Part shown: positions 51,151 to 59,789 of the stretch, piece after piece
How positions within the stretch are numbered: position 1 is the first letter of the stretch
How the letters are laid out: every line of letters begins with the position of its first letter
NCBI RefSeq assembly: GCF_002409645.1
Contig: NZ_DHNR01000031.1
Coordinates: 227,169-291,168 of the forward strand
DNA: 64,000 bases
From: Acetobacter sp. UBA5411
GTDB taxonomy: Bacteria > Pseudomonadota > Alphaproteobacteria > Acetobacterales > Acetobacteraceae
Direction of reading: 5' to 3'
The notes under the pieces: model-generated
Databases searched by the model: none
Told to the model about the DNA's origin: nothing
The model's input: only the letters and a program-made list of their open reading frames with translations
Made by a program: the position numbers and the translations under genes

Positions 51151-52209
51151 ATGCGTATTCTTCTCACTGGCGGATGTGGCTTTATCGGGTCCGCTGTCGT
51201 GCGCCATATTATCGGCGCTACCGAACATTCGGTACTCAATGTGGACTGCATGACTTACGCTGCGTCACCGGAAACGGTGGCGGCTGTCGCTTCGTCAGAT
51301 CGCTATCAGTTCGCTCAGGTCAACATTACCGATGGCCCGGCGCTGGCGAAGCTGTTCGAGGACTTCCGTCCCGACGCTGTCATGCATCTGGCTGCTGAAA
51401 GCCATGTGGACCGCTCCATCGACGGTCCCGGCGTATTCATCCAGACCAACGTGGTCGGAACCTATACGCTGCTCGAAGCAGCGCGTGGTTACTGGCAGAC
51501 GCTGGATGAGACGGCCCGCAAGGCTTTCCGCTTCCACCATATCTCCACTGACGAAGTCTTTGGTGCGCTGGAACTGGATGATCCTCCGTTCACCGAGACC
51601 ACACCCTACGATCCGCGCAGCCCGTATTCCGCCTCCAAGGCGTCGTCTGATCATCTGGTTCGCGCCTGGTATCACACCTATGGTCTGCCGACCTTCGTGA
51701 CCAACACGACCAACAATTACGGCATTTGGCACTTCCCGGAAAAGCTGATCCCGTTGGTGACAATCAACGCCATCGAGGGCAAGGAGTTGCCGGTTTACGG
51801 CAAGGGCGAGAACGTTCGTGACTGGCTGTTCGTGGAAGATCACGCGGAAGCGCTGGTCAAGGCTGTCGAAGTCGGCAAGCCGGGCGAGACCTACGCCATT
51901 GGCGCCCGTCAGCCGCGCACGAACCTTGAAGTCGTGAAAACAATCTGCGCCGTTCTGGATGAGCTCGTCCCCGATCCGGCAGGACCGCGTGAACGCCTCA
52001 TCCGCTTCGTCACCGATCGTCCCGGACACGATTTCAAATACGAAATCGATCCGACGCATGCGGAGACCGAACTGGGCTGGAAAGCGAAGCACAACTTCGA
52101 ATCCGGTATCCGTCGTACCATCCAGTGGTATCTCGACAACCGTGACTGGTGGGAAGCGATTCGTTCGCGTCGTTACACCGGCGAACGTCTCGGTCAGGCC
52201 AAGAAATAA
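51151..52209 (+). CDS. rmlB: dTDP-glucose 4,6-dehydratase
   Basis: A 352-residue extended SDR, the second enzyme of dTDP-L-rhamnose synthesis. GGCGFIGSAVVRH binds NAD, HLAAESHVDRSIDGP and STDEVFGAL hold the catalytic Thr/Asp/Glu, and YSASKASSDHLV has the Tyr/Lys pair. NNYGIWHFPEKLIP and YGKGENVRDWLFVEDH are also RmlB-specific. The ATG at 51151 opens the conserved first strand; the upstream frame from 51064 is not used. It begins the rmlB-rmlA-rmlC-rmlD operon. Confidence 0.96.
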   Translation: MRILLTGGCGFIGSAVVRHIIGATEHSVLNVDCMTYAASPETVAAVASSDRYQFAQVNITDGPALAKLFEDFRPDAVMHLAAESHVDRSIDGPGVFIQTNVVGTYTLLEAARGYWQTLDETARKAFRFHHISTDEVFGALELDDPPFTETTPYDPRSPYSASKASSDHLVRAWYHTYGLPTFVTNTTNNYGIWHFPEKLIPLVTINAIEGKELPVYGKGENVRDWLFVEDHAEALVKAVEVGKPGETYAIGARQPRTNLEVVKTICAVLDELVPDPAGPRERLIRFVTDRPGHDFKYEIDPTHAETELGWKAKHNFESGIRRTIQWYLDNRDWWEAIRSRRYTGERLGQAKK

Positions 52210-52229
52210 CCCTCCGGAAGCGCATAATC

Positions 52230-53132
52230 ATGAGTAAAGCACCACCCGTCGAGACCAACATGAAGGGTATTCTGTTGGCCGGAGGTTCAGGCACGCGCCT
52301 GTATCCGATGACACTCGCCGCCAGCAAGCAGCTGCTGCCGGTCTACGACAAACCGATGATCTATTACCCGCTGACGACGCTCATGCTCGCCGGTATCCGG
52401 GATATCATGATCATTTCCACGCCCGCCGATCTGCCGCAGTTCAAACGTCTGCTCGGCGACGGCTCGCAGTTTGGCGTTCGCTTCGAATATCGTGAGCAGC
52501 CGACTCCGGATGGCATCGCACAGGCTTTCCTGATCGCGGGTGAGTGGCTGAAAGGCAGCCCCTGCGCTCTCGTCCTCGGTGATAACCTGATCTTTGCCGA
52601 TCACCTGTCCGCCCTGCTGCGGGAGGCCGGAAAGATTGAAAAAGGTGCAACCGTCTTCGCCTATCAGGTCCGTGATCCGGAACGTTATGGCGTGGTCAGC
52701 TTTGATGAAACCGGCAAGGCTCTTTCTGTTGAGGAAAAGCCTGCCGAGCCGAAATCGAACTGGGCGATCACCGGTCTCTATTTCTACGATGACCGCGTGT
52801 ATGACTTTGCCCGCAAGGTGAAGCCGTCCGCTCGTGGCGAGCTGGAAATCACCGACCTCAACCGTTTCTACCTTGAGGAAGGCACGCTGCGGGTCGACCG
52901 TCTGGGTCGCGGCTGTGCGTGGCTGGACGCCGGGCTGCCGGAAAGCCTCATGCAGGCCGGACAGTTCGTCCACACCATTCAGGCACGTCAGGGCATGCTT
53001 GTCGGCTCGCCGGGCGAAGTGGCGTTCCGTATGGGCTATATCGATGCGGACCAGCTTCGCACCCACGCAGCGAAAATGGGCAAGACCGAACTTGGTCGTC
53101 TGCTGAAGGAACTGGCCGACCACGGTCAGTAA
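52230..53132 (+). CDS. rmlA: Glucose-1-phosphate thymidylyltransferase
   Basis: A 300-residue enzyme joining glucose-1-phosphate and dTTP, the first step of dTDP-rhamnose synthesis. The signature LLAGGSGTRLYPMTLAASKQ is complete, with YDKPMIYYPLTTLMLAGI, ALVLGDNLIFADHL and VVSFDETGKALSVEEKPAEP. The length is normal for short RmlA. It starts 20 bp after rmlB. A nine-residue N-terminal extension precedes MKGILL; the ATG at 52257 would also work. Confidence 0.96.
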   Translation: MSKAPPVETNMKGILLAGGSGTRLYPMTLAASKQLLPVYDKPMIYYPLTTLMLAGIRDIMIISTPADLPQFKRLLGDGSQFGVRFEYREQPTPDGIAQAFLIAGEWLKGSPCALVLGDNLIFADHLSALLREAGKIEKGATVFAYQVRDPERYGVVSFDETGKALSVEEKPAEPKSNWAITGLYFYDDRVYDFARKVKPSARGELEITDLNRFYLEEGTLRVDRLGRGCAWLDAGLPESLMQAGQFVHTIQARQGMLVGSPGEVAFRMGYIDADQLRTHAAKMGKTELGRLLKELADHGQ

Positions 53133-53148
53133 GACTGAATTCCTATGT

Positions 53149-53176
53149 CCCCCTTGTCCGACAGACGGACAGGGGG
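53149..53176 (+). terminator. Strong hairpin between rmlA and rmlC
   Basis: CCCCCTTGTCCG (53149-53160) pairs with CGGACAGGGGG (53166-53176) with one bulged T. It lies 17 bp after the rmlA stop and 73 bp before rmlC. No T-tract follows, so it is more likely an mRNA processing or attenuation structure than a full stop. Confidence 0.45.
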
Positions 53177-53249
53177 GAAGGGTTCACCGCTGCGGCACCA
53201 TACCTGTTGCAAGGGGCCGTCATGGCCTGTTTTTTATGGAGTAGAGTCT

Positions 53250-53810
53250 ATGAAGGTCGAGCGTCTGGCTATCCCTGACGTCATTCTCGTCACCCCGCCG
53301 CGATTCTCTGACAATCGCGGGTTCTTCTCCGAAACCTATAATATCGACCGCATGAAGGATGCCGGGATCACGCTTCCGTTCGTGCAGGATAACCAGAGCC
53401 TGTCGCGCCAGAAAGGCGTCGTGCGTGGTCTGCACTGTCAGCTCGACCCGCACGCACAGGGTAAGCTCGTGCGCTGCACCAAGGGCGCGATCTGGGATGT
53501 CGCCATCGACGCCCGCACAGGCTCCCCGACCTATGGCAAATGGGTTGCCGCTGAGCTGTCCGAGGAAAACTGGTCACAGCTCTGGATTCCGCCCGGCTTC
53601 CTGCACGGCTTCTGCACTCTGACGGAAAATGCGGAAGTGCAGTACAAATGCACTGGCCTGTATGACAAGGCGTCTGAGCGTGCGGTGATCTGGAACAGCA
53701 AGGAACTGGCGATCGACTGGCCCATCAAGCCGGAAGAAGCCGTGCTGTCCGACAAGGATCTGGAAGCTCCCGAGTTTTCCGCAGCCAAAGGGTGGTTCGA
53801 ATACAAATGA
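53250..53810 (+). CDS. rmlC: dTDP-4-dehydrorhamnose 3,5-epimerase
   Basis: A 186-residue cupin enzyme. Family segments are DNRGFFSETYNIDRM, FVQDNQSLSRQKGVVRGLHCQ with the catalytic His, HAQGKLVRCTKGAIWDVAID, the WIPPGFLHGFCTL strand and the later CTGLYDKASERAVIWN. The ATG at 53250 has GGAG upstream. Its stop overlaps the rmlD start (ATGA), so the last two enzymes of the pathway are coupled. Confidence 0.96.
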   Translation: MKVERLAIPDVILVTPPRFSDNRGFFSETYNIDRMKDAGITLPFVQDNQSLSRQKGVVRGLHCQLDPHAQGKLVRCTKGAIWDVAIDARTGSPTYGKWVAAELSEENWSQLWIPPGFLHGFCTLTENAEVQYKCTGLYDKASERAVIWNSKELAIDWPIKPEEAVLSDKDLEAPEFSAAKGWFEYK

Positions 53811-54712
53811 CCGACACCTCAAGCAAAGGTCCGATCCTCGTTACGGGTGGTAACGGACAGCTCGCGACCTCTCTGGCCAATCTTGGTGGTCCACGTATTG
53901 ATCGCGTGGGACGCCCCGAGTTCGATTTCGCCAAGCCGGAAACCATCGAAGCCGTGCTCGACGCGCACAAGCCTGTTGCTGTGGTGAACGCTGCTGCATG
54001 GACGGCTGTTGACCTCGCCGAGACGGAAGTCGCCGGTGCGGAAGCCGCCAACTGCACGGGACCGGCTCTGCTGGCCGCAGCCTGCGCCAAGCGCAACATT
54101 CCCTTCATTCATGTTTCCACGGACTATGTGTTTTCTGGCGACAAGGGTTCTCCATATCTGGAGAGTGACCCGGTTTCCCCGGAAACGGTCTATGGGCGCA
54201 CGAAGGCCGAGGGTGAGCAGAAGGTTCTGGCGGCTGATCCGAAAGCCATCATCCTGCGCACTTCATGGGTTTATTCTGCCCACGGCAAGAACTTCGTTCG
54301 CACGATGATCAATGCCGGTGCAAAGAATCCGGCACTGAAAGTCGTTGGCGATCAGCGCGGCAATCCGACCAGCTCGGATGATCTGGCTGCTGCGATCCTG
54401 TCCATCATTGCGCTTATCGAACGTGATGGCTGGAAAGATCAGTATGCCGGGATCTATCACGCCTGCGGAACGGGCGAAGCCACGTGGCACGAACTGGCTG
54501 TGGCGGCGCTGGAAAACGCTGCGCGGCATGGTCAGAAAATGCCGGAAGTTGCGGCCATCCGCACTGAAGACTGGCCGACACCCGCCAAACGTCCTGCGGA
54601 TTCACGTATGGACAACAGCAAGCTGAATACCGTGTTCGGCGTGAAGATGCCGGACTGGCGTCAGAGCGTTACGCGCACGGTGGATACGCTGTTTTCGCAG
54701 ACTCCGGCCTGA
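53807..54712 (+). CDS. rmlD: dTDP-4-dehydrorhamnose reductase
   Basis: A 301-residue SDR-fold enzyme making dTDP-L-rhamnose. ILVTGGNGQLATSL binds NADPH, VVNAAAWTAVDLAE, HVSTDYVFSGDKG and the YGRTKAEGEQKV Tyr/Lys motif are intact, followed by ILRTSWVYSAHGKNFVRTM and the C-terminal RPADSRMDNSKL. It starts inside the rmlC stop and ends the operon at a strong terminator. Confidence 0.96.
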   Translation: MTDTSSKGPILVTGGNGQLATSLANLGGPRIDRVGRPEFDFAKPETIEAVLDAHKPVAVVNAAAWTAVDLAETEVAGAEAANCTGPALLAAACAKRNIPFIHVSTDYVFSGDKGSPYLESDPVSPETVYGRTKAEGEQKVLAADPKAIILRTSWVYSAHGKNFVRTMINAGAKNPALKVVGDQRGNPTSSDDLAAAILSIIALIERDGWKDQYAGIYHACGTGEATWHELAVAALENAARHGQKMPEVAAIRTEDWPTPAKRPADSRMDNSKLNTVFGVKMPDWRQSVTRTVDTLFSQTPA

Positions 54713-54740
54713 AACATCCTGCTTTATTAGTTGTTTAACG

Positions 54741-54776
54741 CCGGTCACTGAAAAAGCCTGACAGTGACCGGTTTTT
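54741..54776 (+). terminator. Intrinsic terminator of the rml operon
   Basis: CCGGTCACTG (54741-54750) pairs perfectly with CAGTGACCGG (54762-54771), followed by TTTTT. It lies 28 bp beyond the rmlD stop. Confidence 0.93.
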
Positions 54777-54815
54777 GTCTGGTTCTCCGGAGCTGGAAAT
54801 GATCCGGAAGTCTTC

Positions 54816-55730
54816 ATGAGCTGTGAGATCTGGGCGGTCATCGTCACGTACAATCCGGATATCCCGCTTCTGGATGCCGGATTGACCGCGCTTACGGGGC
54901 AGGTCGACGGCGGCGTTATCATCGATAACGGCTCAGGAAATGCGGATGCTGTTCAGGCGCTGGCCGCACAGCATGGCCTCTCCTTTGTTGCTCTTCACGA
55001 AAATATTGGACTGGCCGCTGCTCAGAATGCAGGCATCAGGCACGGTATGGACGCTGAGGCCCGCTATATCCTGCTCCTTGATCAGGATACCATTCTGACT
55101 GCTGGGACCGCCCGTAATCTGGTCACTCTATGCCAAAGTCTTGAGGAACGCGGCATACGGGTGGGCGCGGTCGGAAATTTCTTCCGTGATTCGCATGATG
55201 ATTGTCTCGGTAGCATCTGGCGCAGCCACGGGCTTCGTTTGCGGCAGACACGAGCCAGTGCAGGAAAATCTGTTGTTGCCGAAGCTGATTTCATTATCGC
55301 TTCCGGTTCGCTGATTCCTGTCTCCACGTTGCGTCACACCGGTCTGATGGACGCAGGGCTTTTTATTGATCTGGTCGATGTTGAATGGGGATTGCGCGCA
55401 AAGTCGCAAGGATTCCGGCATTTTCTGCACAACCGGAACATCATGACTCATACGATTGGGTCAGGACGGCAGAAGATGCTCTGGAAGAACATCACCATTC
55501 ACAGTCCGATGAGAGATTATTACGTCATTCGCAATTCGATACTCGTCGCCAAGCGTCGCTATATTGATGTTGCATGGCGGATTTATTTTATCAGGCGCGT
55601 GCCGGTTTTCCTTCTCGGCTTTTCCCTGTTTGCCGATCAGCGTCGTCTCAGATGTTCTCTGATGCTGCGAGGTCTTTTTGACGGACTGCTGGGACGCGGT
55701 GGTAAATATTCAGGCAGACTTTCGGGTTAG
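54816..55730 (+). CDS. GT2 glycosyltransferase, rhamnosyltransferase-like
   Basis: A 304-residue GT-A enzyme. IWAVIVTYNPD opens the nucleotide-sugar fold, VIIDNGSGNAD is the second strand, LLLDQDTIL has the metal-binding DxD, and DLVDVEWGLRAKSQGF provides the catalytic-base region. The VTYNP...DNGS...DQD layout is that of RfbN/WbbL-like rhamnosyltransferases, in line with its place just after rmlBACD. It is separated from rml by a terminator, so it has its own promoter or depends on read-through. It presumably adds rhamnose to a surface polysaccharide. Confidence 0.85.
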   Translation: MSCEIWAVIVTYNPDIPLLDAGLTALTGQVDGGVIIDNGSGNADAVQALAAQHGLSFVALHENIGLAAAQNAGIRHGMDAEARYILLLDQDTILTAGTARNLVTLCQSLEERGIRVGAVGNFFRDSHDDCLGSIWRSHGLRLRQTRASAGKSVVAEADFIIASGSLIPVSTLRHTGLMDAGLFIDLVDVEWGLRAKSQGFRHFLHNRNIMTHTIGSGRQKMLWKNITIHSPMRDYYVIRNSILVAKRRYIDVAWRIYFIRRVPVFLLGFSLFADQRRLRCSLMLRGLFDGLLGRGGKYSGRLSG

Positions 55731-56282
55731 CCGCTCGCTTCGTGGCGGATATGTAGTTTTTGTGACAATTTTCTGGCTGGCTTTCATGTGTCATGATTTC
55801 AGAAGCGAAATCTGTTCAGCTATTTATTTTACAAAGCGGGGTCGCTTTGTGGGGTGAAGCAGAGCACGGGAAAGCCATCGGTTCGAACGCGCAGTTCCTT
55901 CAGGTCTCCCAAAACGGATAGTGATTTAGTTATGAACAACCGCATCCGTTTTGGTGGGAATGGGCAGACAGACCATCTGTCGACGAACATCGAAACATTT
56001 TTGCAAACCATGACAGCATCGACCTTCATCCTCTCCTGTCGTGAAAGGCTGCGATGGAGTCTTTGATGGTTTTTATAAACAATATCAACAAGATATAAAC
56101 AATCTCCCGCAGCCGCTTCTTTGTCCTGAAACTGTTGCGGCAGACACAATATGACAGATTTCCGTCCTCCCGGCAGAGGCGATGACGGTCACTGTTCCTC
56201 TCTTTACCTGCCCGGATATTTGCTCCGGCCGCTGCTTTTTGCCAGAACGCACAAAGACAGGATCAACCAAAGGAGCGCTTTC
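55731..56282. other. 552-bp gap upstream of corA, no gene recognised
   Basis: Short frames here (minus 55829-56149, plus 55854-56066) have no start signals and shadow-like composition. ACAAAGCG/CGCTTTGT form a perfect 8-bp hairpin at 55831-55850. No M-box or other magnesium-sensing leader could be recognised, although the length leaves room for a long corA leader. Confidence 0.4.
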
Positions 56283-57260
56283 ATGTTTCTGGCTCACAGG
56301 AGCGGCCAACCTGCCTGCGCCGTCGTGACTGAGTCGGATACGCATGGCGCCGTCTGGCTCGATCTGGTGGATCCAACAGATACCGAGCGTGATCTGGCGG
56401 CTCATCTGACTGGCAAAATCATTCCGCAGCGGAGCGATCTGGAGGAGATTGAAAGCTCTTCCAGACTGCATACTGACGATGACGCCGTCTATATGTCGCT
56501 TCCGCTTGTGCAGCGGACGGAGGCGGACCTCTCTTCTTCCCCCATCGGTTTTGTGCTGACTCCCAACTGGCTCGTCACAGTCCGGTTTTCCGACTATGCC
56601 TCTTTCGACAATGCGGCGCGTCAGGTTGCGGAATCCAAGACCAGTTTCAGTAGCGACGACAGTCTGGTCATGATTCTCGAATGTATTGTGGATCGGCTGG
56701 CTGACGTGCTTGAGCATGTGGGACTAAACCTGAATCAGCTCTCCCGGGATGTGTTCGCCGGATATGACCCCAAGGGCACCACCCGGCTGGCCTCCTGGCA
56801 GCGCACTATTCTGCGGCGTGTGGGACATGCGGAGGATTTCAGTTCGCTGATCCGTGACAGTCTGCTTGGTCTTGACCGAATCTCGATCTTCATCAGCGAG
56901 AACCGCAAGCACACGCTCCCGCACGGTCTTGCCGCTCGTCTGTCGACGGTCAGTCGCGACGTCACGTCCCTGACGGATTTTGTCTCCCAGCTTTCCAACA
57001 AGATTCAGTTTCTGCTTGATGCGGCTCTGGGTTTTATCAGTATCGAGCAGAATGACGGCATGAAGATCCTGACAGTGGTCAGCTTCATCGGTGTCGCGCC
57101 GACACTGATTGCCGGTATTTACGGGATGAACTTCAAGGATATTCCCGAGTTAAACTGGGCCTACGGATACTGGTATTCACTGGCCGCCATGCTTGTTTCT
57201 GTTATCCTGCCGCTTCTCTGGTTCTGGCGGATTGGCTGGCTCAAGACAGACAATAGATGA
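56283..57260 (+). CDS. corA: CorA-family Mg2+/divalent cation channel
   Basis: A 325-residue protein with a soluble alpha/beta N-terminal domain, a long helical stalk and two C-terminal transmembrane helices. The family signature YGMNFKDIPE lies in the loop between them, after the pore helix TVVSFIGVAPTLIAGI. AAGGAGCGCTTTC before the ATG supports the start at 56283 rather than the open frame from 56151. It mediates Mg2+ (or Co2+/Ni2+/Zn2+ in related forms) passage. It overlaps the following exported-protein gene by four bases. Confidence 0.92.
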   Translation: MFLAHRSGQPACAVVTESDTHGAVWLDLVDPTDTERDLAAHLTGKIIPQRSDLEEIESSSRLHTDDDAVYMSLPLVQRTEADLSSSPIGFVLTPNWLVTVRFSDYASFDNAARQVAESKTSFSSDDSLVMILECIVDRLADVLEHVGLNLNQLSRDVFAGYDPKGTTRLASWQRTILRRVGHAEDFSSLIRDSLLGLDRISIFISENRKHTLPHGLAARLSTVSRDVTSLTDFVSQLSNKIQFLLDAALGFISIEQNDGMKILTVVSFIGVAPTLIAGIYGMNFKDIPELNWAYGYWYSLAAMLVSVILPLLWFWRIGWLKTDNR

Positions 57261-57838
57261 GCCGGAGGCTCCTCGATATGCTGCGCTCCTTTTGCTTCTC
57301 TTCTCTTGTTCTCTGCGGTTTTGTCTGCGCACCAGCATTCGCCGCCGGGTCGGAAAAGCCGCCAGAGGCGACGGTCCTTCTCGACCGGATGACAACCGAA
57401 CCGCAGCAGTATGGTGGTCTGTCAGGCAGAGAGCCAAAACGTCTTCTGGTCGGATTTCATTACACGGACGCCCACACCTTCACGGGTGAGTTCGGTCAGC
57501 TTGATGAGTCCCTGCGTCCAATCAGAGTGGGGACGCTTTATGGGAGTCTCTCGCCAGCCACGCCTGAGCGCAGCGCCTCCTGCTCTTTCCGGGTTGTTTT
57601 TCCCGATCGTGTCATGACCTTCAACGGAGCGTGTGAACCGGAGACACTGTCCGGCAGTATCACAACCCGTCTGACCCCCATTCCACTGAATGCGCAGTTG
57701 TTGAACGCGCTGTCTCCTGATGTGTCGGTGGGGCAGTATTGGTTAACAAAAACTGGCTTCCGGGCAGCGTTAAAATCTACGGCACACAGTCCGTCCGCAG
57801 AAATGACGCGGGTCAGAACAATTCCCTTGACAGAATAA
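57257..57838 (+). CDS. Exported protein of unknown function, coupled to corA
   Basis: A 193-residue precursor with a signal peptide (FCFSSLVLCGFVCAPAFAA, cleavage near residue 30). The mature part is a mixed alpha/beta protein with a Cys pair (SASCSFRVVF and NGACEPE). I recognise no domain. The ATGA overlap with the corA stop implies coupled translation, so the protein may serve divalent-cation handling in the periplasm (inference only). A hairpin GGCAAG/CTTGCC at 57868-57882 follows and may end this transcript before rho. Confidence 0.55.
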   Translation: MSRRLLDMLRSFCFSSLVLCGFVCAPAFAAGSEKPPEATVLLDRMTTEPQQYGGLSGREPKRLLVGFHYTDAHTFTGEFGQLDESLRPIRVGTLYGSLSPATPERSASCSFRVVFPDRVMTFNGACEPETLSGSITTRLTPIPLNAQLLNALSPDVSVGQYWLTKTGFRAALKSTAHSPSAEMTRVRTIPLTE

Positions 57839-58021
57839 AAACACGCGTCTACTCGAAAACCACCGCTGGCAAGTTTCTTGCCGGTGCGTTCCTCAAAATC
57901 AGGATTTCGCCATCGGACACGATAAACGTCGTGATGTTCCGGGGCTACGCCGAATGGTCGTAAGTCTGCGAAAACCTTGACCCTCCCGGTATTATGCCTG
58001 CCACATCAAGGCGCACTCTGT

Positions 58022-59317
58022 ATGCATCTCGCTGAACTGAAGGCCAAATCTGCGGCCGATCTTCTTTCCTATGCCGAAGAACTCGGTGTGGAGAATGCCT
58101 CCTCTCTCCGCAAGCAGGAGCTTCTTTTCGCCATTCTCAAGACGCTGGCCGATAATGACCAGGCGATTTACGGCGAAGGCACTCTTGAAATCCTGCCCGA
58201 CGGTTTTGGCTATCTCCGCTCTCCGGAAGCCAATTACCTACCCGGTCCGGACGACATCTATATTTCCCCACTTCAGGTGCGCCGCTTCGGTCTGCGTACA
58301 GGCGACACGGTCGAGGGCCAGATTCGCGCCCCACGTGATGGCGAGCGTTACTTCTCGCTGCTGAAGGTCAACACGATCAACTTCGAGCCGCCTGAAGCGG
58401 TCCGTCATCGCATCAACTTCGACAATCTGACGCCGCTCTATCCTGAGCGCCGCCTGCAGATGGAAGTCGAAGGGCAGGGCGAAGTCGAGCCTCCCACGAC
58501 CAAAGGCAAGAAAGGCACGCAGCGCGACTTTACGTCCCGCGTCATCGATCTTGTCGCACCGATTGGTATGGGCCAGCGCGCACTAATCGTTGCACCGCCG
58601 CGCACCGGTAAGACCGTGATGCTTCAGAGCATCGCCAGCTCGATCTCCGCCAATCATCCGGAAGTCTTCCTGATCGTTCTGCTGATTGACGAGCGTCCGG
58701 AAGAAGTCACCGACATGGCCCGCTCCGTACGGGGTGAAGTCGTGGCGTCCACCTTCGATGAGCCCGCACAGCGCCATGTGCAGGTCACGGAGATGGTGCT
58801 TGAGAAGGCCAAGCGCCTCGTCGAGCACAAGCGCGATGTGGTCATCCTGCTCGACTCGATTACCCGTCTGGCTCGCGCCTACAACACCGTTGTGCCTTCA
58901 TCGGGCAAGGTGCTGACCGGTGGTGTGGACGCCAATGCGCTCCAGCGTCCGAAGCGCTTCTTCGGTGCTGCGCGTAACATCGAGGAAGGCGGCTCGCTGA
59001 CGATCATCGCAACGGCACTGATCGACACCGGCTCGCGTATGGACGAAGTCATCTTCGAAGAGTTCAAGGGAACGGGTAACTCCGAACTCATCCTTGACCG
59101 CAAGCTGGCTGACAAGCGCGTCTTCCCGGCCATCGACATCACCAAGAGCGGCACGCGTAAGGAAGAGATGCTGGTCGATCGCGCCACGCTCTCCAAGATG
59201 TGGGTGCTGCGTCGTATCCTTGCGCCGATGGGCACGATGGACGCCATGGAGTTCCTGCTCGACAAGCTGAAATACAGCAAGTCGAACAATGACTTCTTTG
59301 AAGCAATGAATAACTGA
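58022..59317 (+). CDS. rho: Transcription termination factor Rho
   Basis: A 431-residue hexameric RNA helicase. The N-terminal MHLAELKAKSAADLLSYAEEL helix bundle, the OSB-fold RNA-binding domain (GFGYLRSPEANYLPGPDDIYIS), Walker A APPRTGKTVMLQ, the Q-loop/R-loop and SSGKVLTGGVDANALQRPKRFFGAARNIEEGGSL region with its RNA-contacting loops are all present. The ATG at 58022 gives the usual length; the frame from 57977 is open but unsupported. It is followed by its own intrinsic terminator. Confidence 0.97.
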   Translation: MHLAELKAKSAADLLSYAEELGVENASSLRKQELLFAILKTLADNDQAIYGEGTLEILPDGFGYLRSPEANYLPGPDDIYISPLQVRRFGLRTGDTVEGQIRAPRDGERYFSLLKVNTINFEPPEAVRHRINFDNLTPLYPERRLQMEVEGQGEVEPPTTKGKKGTQRDFTSRVIDLVAPIGMGQRALIVAPPRTGKTVMLQSIASSISANHPEVFLIVLLIDERPEEVTDMARSVRGEVVASTFDEPAQRHVQVTEMVLEKAKRLVEHKRDVVILLDSITRLARAYNTVVPSSGKVLTGGVDANALQRPKRFFGAARNIEEGGSLTIIATALIDTGSRMDEVIFEEFKGTGNSELILDRKLADKRVFPAIDITKSGTRKEEMLVDRATLSKMWVLRRILAPMGTMDAMEFLLDKLKYSKSNNDFFEAMNN

Positions 59318-59351
59318 TTTTTCAGCGTTTCGATGTGTTGATATCGGGAAC

Positions 59352-59378
59352 ACCGCCTCTCTGGGGCGGTTTTTTTTT
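59352..59378 (+). terminator. Intrinsic terminator of rho
   Basis: ACCGCC (59352-59357) pairs with GGCGGT (59365-59370) followed by eight T residues, 35 bp beyond the rho stop. Confidence 0.92.
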
Positions 59379-59524
59379 GTGGTGTTCAGGTAAAGAGGGT
59401 GTGGTTTTTTAGGGCCTTGCCCGAATTCTAGGGGCACTGTCCGTTTGTTCTGTTGTGCGCGTTCGTTCACATAAAGACAGCATGCTTGACGAAATACGGT
59501 CATGTCCGCACACTTGATCGATCA

Positions 59525-59586
59525 GGCAATGGATTCTGCCGGACTTCCCTGGAAGTCGAACCGCCGTCAGGGCTGATGATTCCTAC
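59525..59586 (+). promoter_or_regulatory. Probable fluoride riboswitch (crcB motif) ahead of usp-crcB
   Basis: The sequence follows the fluoride aptamer layout: GGCA-ATGGATTC-TGCC (59525-59540), then AACCGCC and the highly conserved AGGGCTGATGATTCCTAC (59569-59586). GGA in the first loop can pair with TCC of the last segment as in the known aptamer. Two deviations are seen: an extra hairpin GACTTCC/GGAAGTC (59542-59557) between the halves, and one base fewer in the loop pairing. It lies 203 bp before usp and upstream of crcB, the fluoride exporter gene typically under this control. The rest of 59379-59789 has no gene. Confidence 0.72.
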
Positions 59587-59789
59587 CTCGCTAAAAAAGC
59601 ACCGAGGGGGGAGTCTGTTCAGAATCATGTGTCGTTTTTCTTCCAGAAACCGTCATGCACAAGATCTGCCCGAACAGGGTGCGCGTTGTTGTGTCTTCCA
59701 TTCAAGAAAACCCGGTCCGTATTCTGAAATGCAGACCCGGAAGATGATCGTATGTCCGGATGGTTTTCTTATTCACAGGGAAAGTGGCC

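Noticed and set aside
55829..56149. 106-codon minus-strand frame upstream of corA
   Set aside because: No ribosome binding site, mixed polar composition and no family; judged a chance frame.
55731..56282. Magnesium riboswitch (M-box) before corA
   Set aside because: None of the conserved M-box blocks could be recognised by eye in this leader.
59513..59526. FNR box at CTTGATCGATCAGG before usp
   Set aside because: Half-sites are only 2 bp apart instead of 4, and the sequence overlaps the start of the riboswitch.
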